From Rhizoclosmatium globosum (Eukaryota; Chytridiomycota; Chytridiomycetes; Chytridiales; Chytriomycetaceae): DNA of 64,000 bases. Below are positions 1 through 20,603 of the stretch, piece by piece. Position numbers and translations under genes: made by a program. The stretch is from positions 186,001-250,000 of the forward strand of contig MCGO01000058.1 in assembly GCA_002104985.1 (NCBI GenBank), read 5' to 3'. The notes beneath the pieces are model-generated. The model searched no databases. It was not told the DNA's origin and saw only the letters and a program-made list of their open reading frames with translations. The first letter of the stretch is position 1. Every line of letters starts with the position of its first letter.

Positions 1-1664
1 TGGAGTGAACTTTGCCAGGGAGAATGCAGATTTTTCAGGTGGGGGACTAATAAGTTTAGAGAAGTACTTGGAGAAGAGAGTAGTATCCGCTGTGGCAGAC
101 ATGAGAATGACCTTCAAATCCGGTCTCTTTTTCAAGAGTTGTCGAACAATCACAAGTAGGAGGTCGGTATTCTAGAGAGGATTTTAGGGAGTGTTTGAAT
201 GTCTCTATTCGATCGAATTACTGACCAAATCTCGTTCATGAACTTCATCTAGAATAATGTGTGTAACTGAATCCAAGTTTGGCTCTTCTTGTAATCGTTT
301 CAAAAGAATCCCAGAAGTACAAAATACTAACATAATTATGAGCCTTTGTCTAGGAATTCGAGAAATAGCAACTTACCAACTTGCCCATCATCTGGATTTG
401 ATTTGGGCGAAACAGAGTTAAACCGAACTGAGTATCCAATTGCAGAATTGCGCCCAATCTGCTCTCCTCGCTCCTTTGCGACTCTTTGCGCCACAGATAT
501 AGCTGCAATTCTTCGAGGCTGGGTCACAATTACGTTTGGCGGTCTCAGATATGATCGGTTCCCCAAATCACCCTCAGGTTCAGAGTTACTGAACCCGGAC
601 TTAAAGAGACCTCGTTTCAAGTTCCGCAGGCCATCTCTCTGCATTTTGTAGTGTGCAAGAATAAATTTCGGTAATTGTGTTGTTTTACCGGCACCTGTTG
701 AAGCAGAAAGGATTGTGACGGGATTGTTATCAATAGCAGCCATTATTTGAGAGTAGTAAGAGTACATAGGTAATTCGCGAGCTGAATCGAGCTCCGAGGG
801 AACAGTAATGGATGCTGGATTTGTAATTCCTGTGTTGTTTTGTTGCACTGACATCTGATGCTTCTTGCGACCATGTGATCCATCCTCTGAGAAAGTAGTA
901 GATTCATTCTCAGCAAGTACGACTCTTTCGCTTATTCGAAATGCATCAGCGGTCTCCAAATCTTTAAACAGACTTTGAGCCTCTGCGACAATATCATCAG
1001 AAAGGGAAATACGCGCCGGGGTATCTAACATTTCCTGAATCTTCATCTTAATTGGTGTCGCATATTCAATGAACTCTTTGATAACGGTAGGGTTCGCGAC
1101 ATTGAGCAGATGGTTCAAAAACAATTCACGGGCACGAGTCTGAGCAAGCACGCGTTTGGGAGCAGTATGAAACACCCAAATTCGTTCCACATCTTTTGAT
1201 TCGGGAACATCGACAAGCGAATGATGCGGCAGCTCGAAATGAACTGTCCATTTTGTTGCTTCATTCTTTCCTTTCTGCTTCACGATCTTCATTTCGGCAC
1301 GCTCTTTTAGTTCGAGAGAGAATCTTTTGCAGTAGTAGGAAAGAAATGATTCCGGTCCTTTCTGGATGAATGGGGGAAAGTAGTCTTTTGCAGGCTTTGA
1401 CGGTGCCTTCACTGGAATTGGAGAGAGAGGCGGAAGAGACTCAAATCGCTGCAAATTTGGCTTTGCTTTAGGTTTCTTGTGTCTCTGTTTCGGCATCAGT
1501 GCTTTGATCGGATCGTCGGCATCAAGGTTGCTGGTTCTGGCATGACTCTGAGGAGCCTTTCGCGGCTTCGCAAACACTCCAGCTGAAGCAGCGAGATATC
1601 GATGGGGAACATTGATCAGTCGAGAGAGATTCCGAAGTGCGGAAGTTGGGCAGAGTATGACCAT
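1..1664 (-). CDS. DEAH/DEVH-box RNA helicase, probably mitochondrial (5' part only)
   Basis: An SF2 RNA helicase that unwinds RNA with ATP. The C-terminal part lies beyond the left edge. The N-terminus from the Met at 1664 is rich in Arg, Ser and Ala ([20 protein letters not shown]) and looks like a mitochondrial presequence. At roughly residues 100-190 a segment resembles the RNA-binding region that precedes the core in DHX30/MLE-type helicases. The core shows Walker A GAGKTTQ, motif Ia TQPRR, then after an intron (donor at 376) DEVH, and after a second intron motif III SAT. I chose 1664 because the sequence just upstream looks like an intron acceptor. PRP8 ends 95 bp upstream on the same strand. 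DHX30-like is my best guess. The DEAH/DEVH superfamily is certain, the exact ortholog is not. Confidence 0.85.
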
Positions 1665-1759
1665 GATTCTGACTTGAAACCAACAAAAAAGAAGAGAAAC
1701 CGAATCTCTCATTCCAGACCATACAAATCAACAACATTTATTCGTTATGTGAAAGAATT

Positions 1760-9801
<8,042 letters not shown>

Positions 9802-9897
9802 CGATTGCTGTTGATGCGCAGTTGGTTCTTCTTTCTTGAGAAAGAAAAATAAACTCAAAAACTATCCTTTAATCTACTCTACACTCCACCCTTGAAT
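9802..9897. promoter_or_regulatory. Compact bidirectional promoter between PRP8 and CRIPT
   Basis: Only 96 bp separate the proposed PRP8 start (minus strand) from the CRIPT start (plus strand). The stretch is A/T-rich with pyrimidine runs and must hold both transcription starts unless one gene has a 5' intron. No recognisable TATA box stands out. Confidence 0.6.
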
Positions 9898-10286
9898 ATG
9901 GTCTGTGCAAAGTGCGAAAAGAAACTGGCTACTCTCGTACTCCAGATGTAAAACGGCTGGACGGCGCTAGAGCCTCTTCAAGCTCCTCATCTTCCTCTTC
10001 AGCTGACTCTTCCTCAGTCAAACGTGGCGCTTCAAACACTCTTCTCTCAAGTAAAAACAAAAACAAGTTTGCTCCGTGAGTAGTGTGCTCGATAGTTACA
10101 GATGAGATCGTAGTTCGATAAACTGAACAACTAAACAGATACTCAGTCAAATGCAAAGAGTGCCGAGGAAGCGTTCATCAAAAAGGGTCAAATTATTGTC
10201 AGAACTGTGCATACAAGAATGGAATCTGTGCCATGTGTGGCGTAAAAATACTCGACACAAAGCTGTACAAGCAGACATCGAAATGA
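9898..10286 (+). CDS. CRIPT: CRIPT-like cysteine-rich protein with a serine-rich insert
   Basis: CRIPT is a small zinc-binding protein with four CxxC pairs. It was first found as a PDZ ligand and later seen in the human minor spliceosome. Here the N-terminus MVCAKCEKKLATLV and the C-terminus (CKECRGSVHQ, CQNCAYKNGICAMCG, ending LYKQTSK) match the family. One intron runs from 10076 to 10138. Between the halves lies a Ser-rich stretch (nine serines near 9990). The frame breaks at about 9935: one base is missing between the LV and TPD codons, so the literal reading stops after 17 codons. I read this as an assembly error because both sides are well conserved. The animal protein ends in a PDZ-binding tail (TSV); here it ends TSK, so a PDZ role is unlikely. 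Confidence 0.9.
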
Positions 10287-10542
10287 TCGCAGAAGTATCA
10301 AAGAAGAATGACTGTCTATAAAATCGAAATAAACTCGATACTGAGAGTATGTATCAAACTTGACGCCGTCTGCCTCAACTTCAACTTCAACTCTCCACAT
10401 CATCCGTCCAATAATACGACGATCAAGTTCAAAAAATTGAAATATTTGTTATTCGGTCAAAAGACAAAACTCAAAAGTCAAAGCTCGAAAGTCGAAAATC
10501 AACAAGGCGTCAAAAAAAAACTACCAGAACAACGCCAAAGAA

Positions 10543-12267
10543 TTAATTGGACTGTTTCAAACGGATAACAGCTGGACTGGCATTCAATACAGCAGGAAGT
10601 GGCATATTGATCAACGGAGTTGGACTCTGGCTTCCAGTAATTGCAAAGTACATGCCAACAGATTTCCGAATTGTGCCTGAGGATAAATAGTCAAGTTCAT
10701 CAATGTATTGATATCACTTGGAATCACAGTCTTCCACCAGGGGTTTGTGTCTGTCTTTGAAGTCATGCAGTAAATCAGATTCCCATTCAAGTTCTTTCCG
10801 TCAAGGCAATTCACAGCAGGGTATGAGTCTGTCTGTCCTCCACCAGCGCTATATGGGGAACTTTGCGTTGCGTAACTGTTCAACGCGACATTAACACCAT
10901 TTCATCATATACCTCAAGCTTATTAAAGCAGAGGATCGCGTGAGGACAAGAAATCTGTACAGTCGTATAATTAACGTAATTCATGCCAGTACATAGGCTG
11001 GTGGGTTGGAACCTCGAATCTGTTGAAGGTTCCGCTGTTGAACAACTCCATCAATGGAATCGGTGACAATCACAGCACATCCATTGCCGATGTCAATGTT
11101 TCCCTTCTTCCACACTTTGATAGTCGAAATACTCTTCGCAGCAACAGGTACGACAACCTGAATCCAAGGGTTCGGATCATTGTTGACGCTTGTGAAGCAA
11201 GGTTTAACAAAGAGACCGTCATTACAGTTGAATGGCAGATTAGCTGCTGAACGGAGCTCATGGTGACATTTCCTTGAAGTGCAACGTTCGTACCATCTGC
11301 GGTAAAAGCCTCAATTTCAGTAAGAGCAAGCCCACTAAAGTTGATGCATTGAACTTTGATACTCGTCGACGGTTTAGTAATGTTGTAGACAAATGGGTCG
11401 ATATTAGCTCCGGATTCGGAAGTGCAATAGTCATGACTGGTGAAGTACCATACTGACTTCCTGCAACAGTCAGTGTACACCCGAAAAAGTTTTCATACGA
11501 GTCCTGTGGAAACACCTTCAAGTATGAAAGTGTGTTGATGTCGGACGGAATGACAGTCTGCCACCAGGGATTATTGTCTCCAAGACCAGTCATACAGTAA
11601 ATCTGGTTCCCGTTCAAGTTCCTGCCCGTCAAACAGTTGGAAGCTGGATACGAATCCGGTTCTCCACAACACGCGGAATAAGGAGAACTGAACGTCGCGT
11701 AACTACTGATGGCAACATTGGTGCCATTGTAATCATACACCTCAAGCTTGCTGAAATCATTTTCTCTTGAGGACACGAAATGCGCACGGTAGTCGAAGTC
11801 ACGTAATTCATTACAAAAGTATACTCTGGCGGAGTGTCACCACGAACTTGCAAAAGGTTGCGTTGTTGAACGATTCCATCAACAGAATCCGTCACAACCA
11901 AGGTACACCCATTCCCAATATCGATATTCCCAACCTTAAAAACCTTGATAACACTGATGGTTTTAGCAGAAACAGGGACCGTGATTTGAATGTACGGGCT
12001 ATGGTCGTTATTTTCATTCGTGAAGCAGGCTTGGTCGAAAAGCCCGTCGTTACAGTTGGATGCAGGCCAAGGAGAATCTGGTCCACCTTCCTGGGAACTC
12101 ATACTGGCAACACCTTGAGGCCCGACATTTGTTCCATTCGCAAGCAAGATTTCAATCTCAGTTAACGCGAGGGGGCTGAAATTGACGCATTGGACGGTGA
12201 CGTTCGTTGATGGGCTTTGGGCAAGAGCAAAGGCAGCCAGTGATAGGAGCGATAGGCTGAAGAGCAT
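10543..12267 (-). CDS. Secreted fucolectin-like (FTP/F5-8C) tandem-repeat protein
   Basis: The signal peptide is MLFSLSLLSLAAFALAQ. Four modules follow in an A-B-A-B order. A modules (about 12.2-11.8 and 11.37-10.99 kb) carry ALTEIE, ANGTNV and DIGNGC. B modules (about 11.75-11.4 and 10.93-10.54 kb) carry NGTNVAI, SSPYSA, NPWWQTVIPSDINTL and CTLTV. The B pattern resembles eel fucolectin/tachylectin-4 (FTP) sugar-binding domains, so extracellular glycan binding is likely, but I cannot test the calcium or fucose residues. Single bases are missing near 10637, 10905, 10996, 11246, 11408 and 11752; the internal repeats themselves show where each base is lacking. The stop TAA is at 10543-10545. Total length would be about 570 aa. 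Confidence 0.7.
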
Positions 12268-12630
12268 CTGCCTAGAATATAGAGCTCTTACTATATGAGG
12301 TATACACGAAATATACTTTACGTGAGCTTTTCGTGATGGAGAAGAGGAAGTTGGTACAGTCTTGTTTGACAGCTTGTGATGTCCAAGGTGACCTGCCGCC
12401 TTCTTATAGCGAATAAACTTTGACAGGCTCCTGTAATTCCAAAGGCCATTTTTTGGTATTTTGACAGGTTCAGTCCTCAAAGATTAATCATCAGCGGTAT
12501 TCGGCATACTTTACATAAGCTTGACAGGTTGCCGGATTCATCAACAACGGTGAATGAAAGAGATACCTCGTTTCCTTTCTTCTTCTCCTTGTATTAGTTA
12601 GTTTTCCTTTGTTTTTGTTATTCAGTTTCA
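12268..12630. promoter_or_regulatory. Divergent intergenic region, fucolectin-like gene / WW-protein gene
   Basis: This 363-bp stretch lies between two divergent start codons and should hold both promoters. It contains three short copies of a 'TTTGACAGG'-like motif on either strand (near 12420, 12458 and 12520) with 'TTTTTGGTATTTTGACAGG' at its core. I see no gene in it. Confidence 0.4.
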
Positions 12631-14026
12631 ATGCGCCGCCAAACACTCTCGATTCCACGGCCACTGAACCGAACTGTGATTCGGCAGCAAGAAGCCGCCG
12701 CAAAAGAAGCGACGGCATCAACAGCGCTGTCTGGCCTGGCAGCATATTCGGATGCCTCAGAGTCAGAGAGTGACGAAGGTAAACTCAGACTGGCCAAAGC
12801 TGGCCAATACCAAACTAGTCCGGCTTGGAATTGAAGGATGTATATGTGTGGTTTGAGACCAGGTGCTGCGTTTAAGCTTACGAAAGGGAACATTGTCAAA
12901 GAGGCAGAGTCGTTTCTGGTTTCTTGACACCATCCACTGACCTATCTTCAGATGAGCCCAAAGTGGTTGCTGCTGAACCAGTTCCAATTCAAGAAGAAGA
13001 CGACTTTGCTGCATTCATGGCCGATATCAACTCTTCAACATCATCGCTGAATCCACCTCTCCCACCCGAACCAACATCAAATGAACCCACTCCTATTCCA
13101 CCGGATTCTTTCTTTTCAACTCCTCTTATCCTCCCTGAACTATCTAAATTCTCCTCATCTCCTCTTGTCCCACCTCCCAAAACATCCCCACTTCATTCAC
13201 GTCTTGAGCGAGTTCTTGCTCGTGTAGACCAACTCCCAGCTCTCCCAGTGAACCTTCCTCCTTTATACACCGCTATTATTGAAAATAAGCGGCTGATTTT
13301 CGACACGCGCTGCTCGGACTGGAAGCGTGGTGGCTTAGTTGAATCTTTCTTTGCTGACATCTTGACCAACTTTGAGGCCCAAGTTGATATCCTGGAATGT
13401 GAGAGAACCATTGTACCAACTTTTTGTTAAACTGAATTCGCGAAGCCCTCTTTAATCCTAAAGGATGGACTATTCATTGGGACGAGGCTACAGAATCGCA
13501 TTATTTCGAGTGTACCGAAAACGTGCGTTAATATTAAAATTAAACACACCGTTTAGTACTAAACTGTGATGCATAGGGATCCGTGAGTTGGTCTTGGCCA
13601 GAAATTCCTCCACTCCCATCCTCCCAGCCACCACTACCTGATGGAGATCCACCAATACAGCCAGAAACACTCGAAACCAAATCTCCAACTGAAACAAATC
13701 CAGAACCTCCTCCTTGTCCCGAATCGCCACAGCAGAATCAACCAACAAAAAATACTAAGAAAATCACCAGACCCGAAACAGTTTCAATCAGTGCAAAGTC
13801 GCGTAAAATGGCCTCTATGCTTCAACAGTGGCATATTGCAAAGTCAGAACTACGGGAAGCAGAAATCGAAGAGTCAAAGGACCCTGAAGAGCTAGAATTC
13901 GAAAGATTACAGAATTGGGCTGAGACCCAAAGCAATATAAACGCATCCAATCCAAACTTTGCGCCAGTAGGTGTTCGAAAAAGACAACGACCCGAGGAAG
14001 ATGTGGACGGAGAAAGACAAATCTAA
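12631..14026 (+). CDS. FNBP4-like WW-domain protein
   Basis: Four exons (12631-12778, 12952-13398, 13446-13522, 13577-14026). The N-terminus is Ala/Ser-rich with an acidic SESESDE run. A middle region is proline-rich (PPLPPEP, IPPDSFFSTP). A WW domain spans the last intron: KGWTIHWDEATESHYFE then SVSWSWPEIPPLP. A C-terminal helix follows, with KMASMLQQWHIAKSEL and a basic-acidic end. This arrangement resembles formin-binding protein 4, a WW protein that co-purifies with splicing factors and binds proline-rich ligands. The second half of the WW domain lies after an intron, so a genomic domain search could miss it. It is convergent with the WD40 gene, with only 19 bp between stop codons. Assignment to FNBP4 is by architecture and short motifs. 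Confidence 0.75.
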
Positions 14027-14045
14027 GAAACTATATTTATTTTCA

Positions 14046-17000
14046 TCAAAGACGGATATCCAATACAGTCGTGAACCCATTTCTACCCCACAAAATAACT
14101 CTCCATTCATTCTTTGGATCCAACCGGAACTCTTCCTTTGTTTGTGGGATATAAGTGCCAAGAACTTGCATTCCCAAAAGAGAAGTACGGGCATGCCAGA
14201 TTGAAATTAATGGTGCATGCTTCCGTATGACTTCGTTTCTATTCTCGTTCAAATAACGAGGCGGCAGCGAAATATCGTATACCGCCACTGTTCCAAAGTC
14301 CGTGGCAATAATTATGGCGTCAACTTGGATAGTTTTCAAGTGATACACACTTATAACTGTTTCTCCTGAGGGAGTGGGTATTTTTCGAATTCGGAAGTTC
14401 GGAATAGGAATTTCAACTGGAGGCGGCTCCACAGCCACTGCAAAGTCTCCAACTTCAGTAACATTAATATCTTCCGCCGGATTAGCATCATATTCTCCAG
14501 CTGTGCTTGGCGAAATATCTTGCTCTGGTTGCTGCTCATCTCCTGTGGCGACAACCACACTTGGTTGCCTGCTTATGAGTTCGTTCTCCTCATCGTCATT
14601 GCCAACACTATCGACGTCTTCTACTTCTTCATCGTAACCTTCTTTCACCCAATATACAGCATCACAGACTCCTAGTAACATGACTCGAGCATCTTCGCTA
14701 CTCTGGCATGAAGCCGTGCATCGCATTATAGAATTGACACCCAGTTTCTCTTCAATAAAACGCTTCAGTCCCGCACACTTTGGAATAGGCTCATTCGCAA
14801 TAACAACGAGCTTCTCGATTCCAGCCACAAGACAACTCGGCAACGTGCGCCGATTAGACCCTGACGGGAAATAATCCGCAAACACATCCGATAGGTTTCC
14901 CCACGAGAGACTCAATAATGGATTTGACATGGGTCCATGAACGCATGGTAGAGACGAAATCCCTACTTGGTAATGAACAAACCTTTCGCCCGTAGTAAAG
15001 TTCCACAACTCAATTGAAGTGGGTTCAACAAATTTTTCAGGGGCTTCTTCAGTGTGAACTTGTTGAGGCATGAATATGGAAATCGCCACTGCCAAAATAT
15101 GATTGACAGGATTCAAACTGTACCCCACGACAACGCTTGAGGAACTGTCTTTACACACATTGAATTCCACATAGTCAATGTCTCCTGTTTGTTTTGAAGG
15201 AGATGACGAAGCCGCTTCAACTATATCCCAATCCCAGATTTTCACAATTCCATTTCGCTCACCAGTCGCAAAGCACTCAGGACCCTTATACGAACACTCA
15301 AAATCGCACCATATAATGTCAGCACTGATCGGAATGGAAATGATTCGTTTCCCCGTTGGAATATCCCAAATACTGATTTCAGTATCTTCTGGGAGATGTA
15401 TTTTTGGCAGTGACGAGAAGGTGACTTGCTTTTTGAGTGCTGTACCTGATGTTGACGAGTCTGTATGCTTTTTCAGTATGGACACAGATCGACTTTTAGA
15501 ACTGAGCGTTCGACTCTGAGCTTTAGCATGTGCATCCAACAGATGTGCCGAATCATTATTAGAATCGTCAATCCCACTTCGGGCTCGAGCTATCATTTCA
15601 TTCATATTTTCAAAACTTGGAGTGCTGACTGGATAATTACTGAGTGAGGGTCGACGGTCAGTATTTTGCGGACCAATAAGGTTTTGAAGCTTATATTCTT
15701 TCGAAACGCCTCCAATTATAAGTAGCTTTTCGCCATCTTTGGAACAAGCAGCAGTCGAAACTGAGGTTCGTCTGATTTTTTCAGGCTGATATCTGAATCC
15801 CATTACTTGCATAATACCATCAATAGATCCAGCCACCAGACGATAATGATAGTTGTCGAGGGAATACTCTTTAATAGAACTGTCCCAATTAGTGGCTCGT
15901 TTATGATACTTTTTCGTTTCAGCGAATACTGAAGGTTGAATATCAGGCAAGTAATTGAGTGCCGTGACAGAATGAGACACGTGTTCTGACGCAATAATAG
16001 ATCCGTCTTTTAAATTGATAATATCTACTATTCCGGTAGGTCCACCAATGGCAAGGCAGCTGTGATCTTCAATTGGAGCAATAGAATGAATAGGATCCTC
16101 CGCTAGATATCCAGATACAAGACCCTGCTGTCCTTTTCCAACTTCAAATTTTGAATACATGTTCTATACTCATATGTGGCCCCAGCGACATTCGATTCAC
16201 CGAGTCTATTCATCTTGGAGCCTTTATCTGAAACGACAACAACTGAACCGGCGTCATTCATGAATCTTATCTGTGAAATACCATGGAGATCAAAGAGCGG
16301 GTCGATTGGGTGCAACCGTTGCGTCCAGATAATCGTCAGTGTCTGCGTGTTCAGCAAACGAATTCCTCGAATACCAAACACCACAAGCTTTCCATCTGAA
16401 CTAACACCGCGTTTCCAGACAGTAGCATATCGTCGTCTTCAGGATCAGGATTAATGCTTTTACCACTGTCTCAGATTCAAGATCCCAAATAGTCAACAAG
16501 CTGTTGAGACTCAACCCAAAGCTCGATGATGTGTTTCTCCTTTCGGCGCACACAAAGCCACATGATATAATCCATGCCGTAAACCATTCTTCTTCCCAGA
16601 AATCATGGCTGTTGATATTTCTCTTTCCAAAGACCACCGAATCACTTTATGCTCGTGCCTTGTGAGGTGCTTATCAATAAATGCTTACAATCCTTTGTAT
16701 TGGGTTGAAAATGAAGTCCCGTGACTCTTCCAGAATTGATGGCCGTACTCAAATGTGTACAAGTATAGCAGTCGAATAGCTTTACCTTTCCATCAGAAGA
16801 CCCACTCGCAAAAAACTTTCCATCTGGAGATGCACATATATGGTGATGATGGTCATGAAACAATGTGACAGTTGGTCTGACGAAATTTTGTTGATGGAGT
16901 GGAGGGCTCTCAGTTCCATCCATACAGCATTCCATTCGTTTAAGTGGTATGGATGGAGTCACGCGGTTGCCTACAGCTTCACCGGGTTCTGTTTTGAGGT

Positions 17001-20000
17001 AATAAGGGACTTCCAGATTTTCTGTGCTTGCGTTATTAGCGGTTTCACTCGCTACAGTTACATCCGTAACAAGCTTCCAAGCCTCTGCTGTTCTAAATAT
17101 TCCTTTCACAGGTACAGTAATCTCTTCTGAGTCGCAAAGCTTCAAAAGTGGATGAGTTTTAGGTAACCTTGACAATTGCTCCTGGAGCATGACAAAGTGG
17201 AGCCCTGGATGAGTTTGGTTCAGTGTCTCTCGATTAATAACCATGAAATCCAACAACGCCTCGAGTAGTCGCTGAGTTCCAACAGGAATCTCTTGGTCGT
17301 GGGAGTACAGCAAAATTTCGTATAATTCTTCACAAGTTTTGTGAGCAAGCTATAAACGTAATCTGTTATAAAACTTCCAATCTCAATATTCTTACGTTAA
17401 GGCAGACAAGACCAGCGAAGAACTCAAAGTCCGAGAACAACTCTTCTATTTTATGCCATCTCCCGCTCTGGATAAGAGCATTGGGCAGTTCTCGAATTTT
17501 TCTTTCATTCCATTGAAATCCTAAATTCTCAATAACTGGCATTCGAAGCGGCATTTGAAGCAAAGCACCAGACGGTGTCGACAAACCAACCGAAAAATAT
17601 TCAGTCAAGTAATCCGCAAGTACTTGCTTTTTATCTTCATCACTTAGATATCTGTTGTTAATGACGGAAAGCAGTTCCTTATCCATTGAGAGCGAAAAGA
17701 CTTCACCACCCCATACTGTTCGTCTCATGAAGTATTTCTTGGTGTCATAAATGAGTGGGAGAAGTTTGTGACTCTGAAACAGTAAATAAGAAATTAGGTG
17801 ACTAGTTTACACACATTACCAAGTCACGCAGTTCAGAATCTAAGGATACTAAGTCTAAGATTTCATTTTGCGTGAGACCATCCCTACTCATTGCAATAAG
17901 ACCTAAAACCGTGGACACAAGCTTCTTTCCATGCACAGCTTCAAGTTTGAGAAGCTGCATCTCTAAAGCCTCTCGAATCGTTTTTGGAAATAGCAAGCCA
18001 TCCACTGACGTGAACGATCTCCACTCTTTCGACATAGAGTGCAACAGCTTCATCATTCGAATAGGAACAATTCCATTCACAGGAGTACAATCAGCAAACG
18101 CCTTCCTCAACGCTTCAGCTTGCTCTCCACGAATTTTTCTCTTCGCAGCGTCGTTCATCTTTTTCAAACAGGCTTTCAAAACGGGTGCAATGATTTCACC
18201 CACTTTCAGAATATACGGATCATGGGCCGTGTCTAACTCGGCTTGACTCGGAGGAGGACCGTTTTTGCAAGCAGCATACACAACGCTAGGTGCTCGAGCT
18301 CGAATCCGTTTCGTCACAAAGGTTATCACTTCTTCATCGTGAGCTGAAACTATAATCCGTACAAATGGCGGCACCACGTCAATCAACCAAGAAATGCGAG
18401 AGTTCATAGGTCCCGAAACTAAAGAATCAACTTTCGCAAGCGTATGACAAGAGGTTTCTCAGCAGTTGCAAACTTGAGAGCTTCACGAAACATTTCCAAC
18501 GAGATTTCATCGTCGATATTCGTGGATACATTGTATGCGAGACAAATTTGATGCGTGATAGATTTCATCAACCGTATGATGTATTGAATCAGGAGTGATT
18601 CCAACAATACGTGCGATAAAACAGGTTGAATAGAACCTCTCTTCGCACTCAATCCTCCGCTCAAAAGAATAGATTTCGTCTTCTTGACCAGAGTTTGCAT
18701 TTCCACTGTATTTGTTGTACACGCAGTTCCAACAGAAGTTGCATTGAACTTAGAGAGCCACTGCTCTCATCCGCTTCATCGTAGGAGAAGGACTAGGCTT
18801 CCGCTCTTGCAGATTTTCAGCCATTCTTTGAATACACGTTTGAATCACTTTCCCGATGATAGCGTTTTCCCCATCGACGAGTCTCCCGAAATTACAAATG
18901 GCGGAAGAGAAACCGCATCAGTTCGAAAAATGTATGCAATCACTTTTTCAACAGATGCTCCGTAACTTATGTCATTTGCGCGGAGTTTGAACTGCGTGAT
19001 ATGTACAAGAATCTCTTCGTTCAATCTGTTAGGTTCCGGGACGTGATTCGGCGAGATGCAATATTCCATCCTCTATCGCAGAAGTAATAGGATTAACAGG
19101 TGCCCCACTCGAGTCTGAATTCATTGAAGATCGACCTTCATTCATCTGCATCAAAGTAAGCAACCTTTGTAAATACGAATACTACATACTTCAAGACGAT
19201 TATCTCTCGGCACAGATCCATAAAGATACTCCGTCAGTTTCTCCAGCAGCCTTCGGTCATCTTTCGATGCCACAGCATTCCCAACCTCTTGATCCTCAAA
19301 TGAACTGTTTGTAAACATCAAACTTTTGTTCCACTCTCCTTTCCGAGATTGGCGCACAATTCCATAAAGTACTTCACTCTGAAATTGAGATTGAACAAAT
19401 CGCTGCACAGATGCAGGCTCGAGGATTCCGTTTCGACCTAGTTTCACTGCTGAAATTTTCATGAGAGCTTGTAAGGGAATCTTGTTGTCATAACTTCATG
19501 CCGATTAGTAAATAAGATGACATCTTACAATGCTTACATCCATTTCTTGTGGGCTTCGTCATTTGTTGGATCAGAATACTCAGGCATTACAGAGCTAATA
19601 GGTCTCAAGATCCGACGTGGCGGGACCCAGTTCTCATCAAGTTCGTACCATTTCTCGAGCAAAGCTTCTGAAGCTATATTGAACTGTTGTGGAATGCTGT
19701 TTATGGAATGAGCTTGAATCACCAGTTGGTCAAACACAGCAGCATCAATTTCAGTTGGAATATCACGTTCGCCATAGAAATTATGGTCAAAAAATGCAAT
19801 TTGATTGAAAGCAATTGAGTCCTATCTCGGAGTTTTGAGTATTTTCAGTTTAAAGTAAAGTAGCTTACCTTCATTGAAGATTCCAAATTCCATCGTTGGA
19901 GTTTCTCAAACTAAGATATGCAGATTTAATGCCATTATTTTTTCAATTACAAGGAATACCTTGTTAGAGTCATCCATATCGCGTGATAAACCGAGAGTCA

Positions 20001-20603
20001 AGTCATTCCACTGAAATTCGATTCCCAGACACATGCAAAAGTTGCGAATCTAAAAGCTCCTCGATCAGAGAGATGAATCCCAGGAACCCCACTCACCTCA
20101 ACAAGCTCTTCCATTACAAACTTTCGTCTCTCCCTTTCAAAAGATCCTTTCACAGAACTGACATGAACCCGACACAAATACTTTTTAGGCTCTTTCATAA
20201 CAAAAGACGACCCAAACGCAACTCCCGTAACCAAAGCCTTCGCAACAGTCTCCTCATCCAACCCACTCCGTCCAACCTTCTCCCTCGCCACACCACCACT
20301 ACTAGAAACTCCCTTTCCCCCAGAAATCTGACACCCAAGCCCCGTCAACCCCCACCCAGTCCCTTCACAATTCGGAATAAACAACTCCTCATCCCCAGGA
20401 AACTCATCCAAATACTCATGCAAAACCAACTCATCCATCATATAAACCCCTGAATAATCTTTCCCGCCTACCTTCAACTTTTCCTCCTTCGCAATCTGTT
20501 CCTGCCTCGCCTCGAGTTTATCTTTCCAGCGACGGTACGCGCGGGGTTCAAGCTGAACGATAGGTTTCCGTTCCTTTGGCTGTTGTTTTTCGTCTCGAGT
20601 CAA
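14046..20603 (-). CDS. DUF4062-NACHT-WD40 STAND protein (NWD1/NPHP3-like)
   Basis: A large multi-exon protein. The N-terminal DUF4062 region has CRVHVSSVKGSFERERRK (about 20.16 kb) and, after introns, IAFFDHNFYGERDIPTEID and LLEKWYELDENWVPPRRILRPIS. The NACHT NTPase follows, with Walker A GDSSMGKT (about 18.87 kb) and ARIVGITPDS (about 18.6 kb). A helical region (18.4-17.4 kb) leads to WD40 repeats from 17.1 kb to the end (CASPDGKFFASGSSDGKVKLFD is one clear blade). In animals NWD1 and NPHP3 are relatives; fungal STAND NTPases sense and signal. Single bases appear missing near 16157, 16395, 16465, 16550 and 16650, and at five spots from 18.43 to 18.88 kb, while the last 704 codons are clean. 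No in-frame ATG precedes the first exon, so it probably continues into the next feature. Confidence 0.85.

Noticed and set aside
10440..10520. Short AAAGTC/CGAAAGTC repeats as a CRISPR or satellite array
   Set aside because: Only a few irregular short units; no array structure.
19983..20453. 156-codon open frame on the plus strand
   Set aside because: Antisense to the DUF4062 exon; low-complexity (Pro/Arg/Thr) and without motifs.
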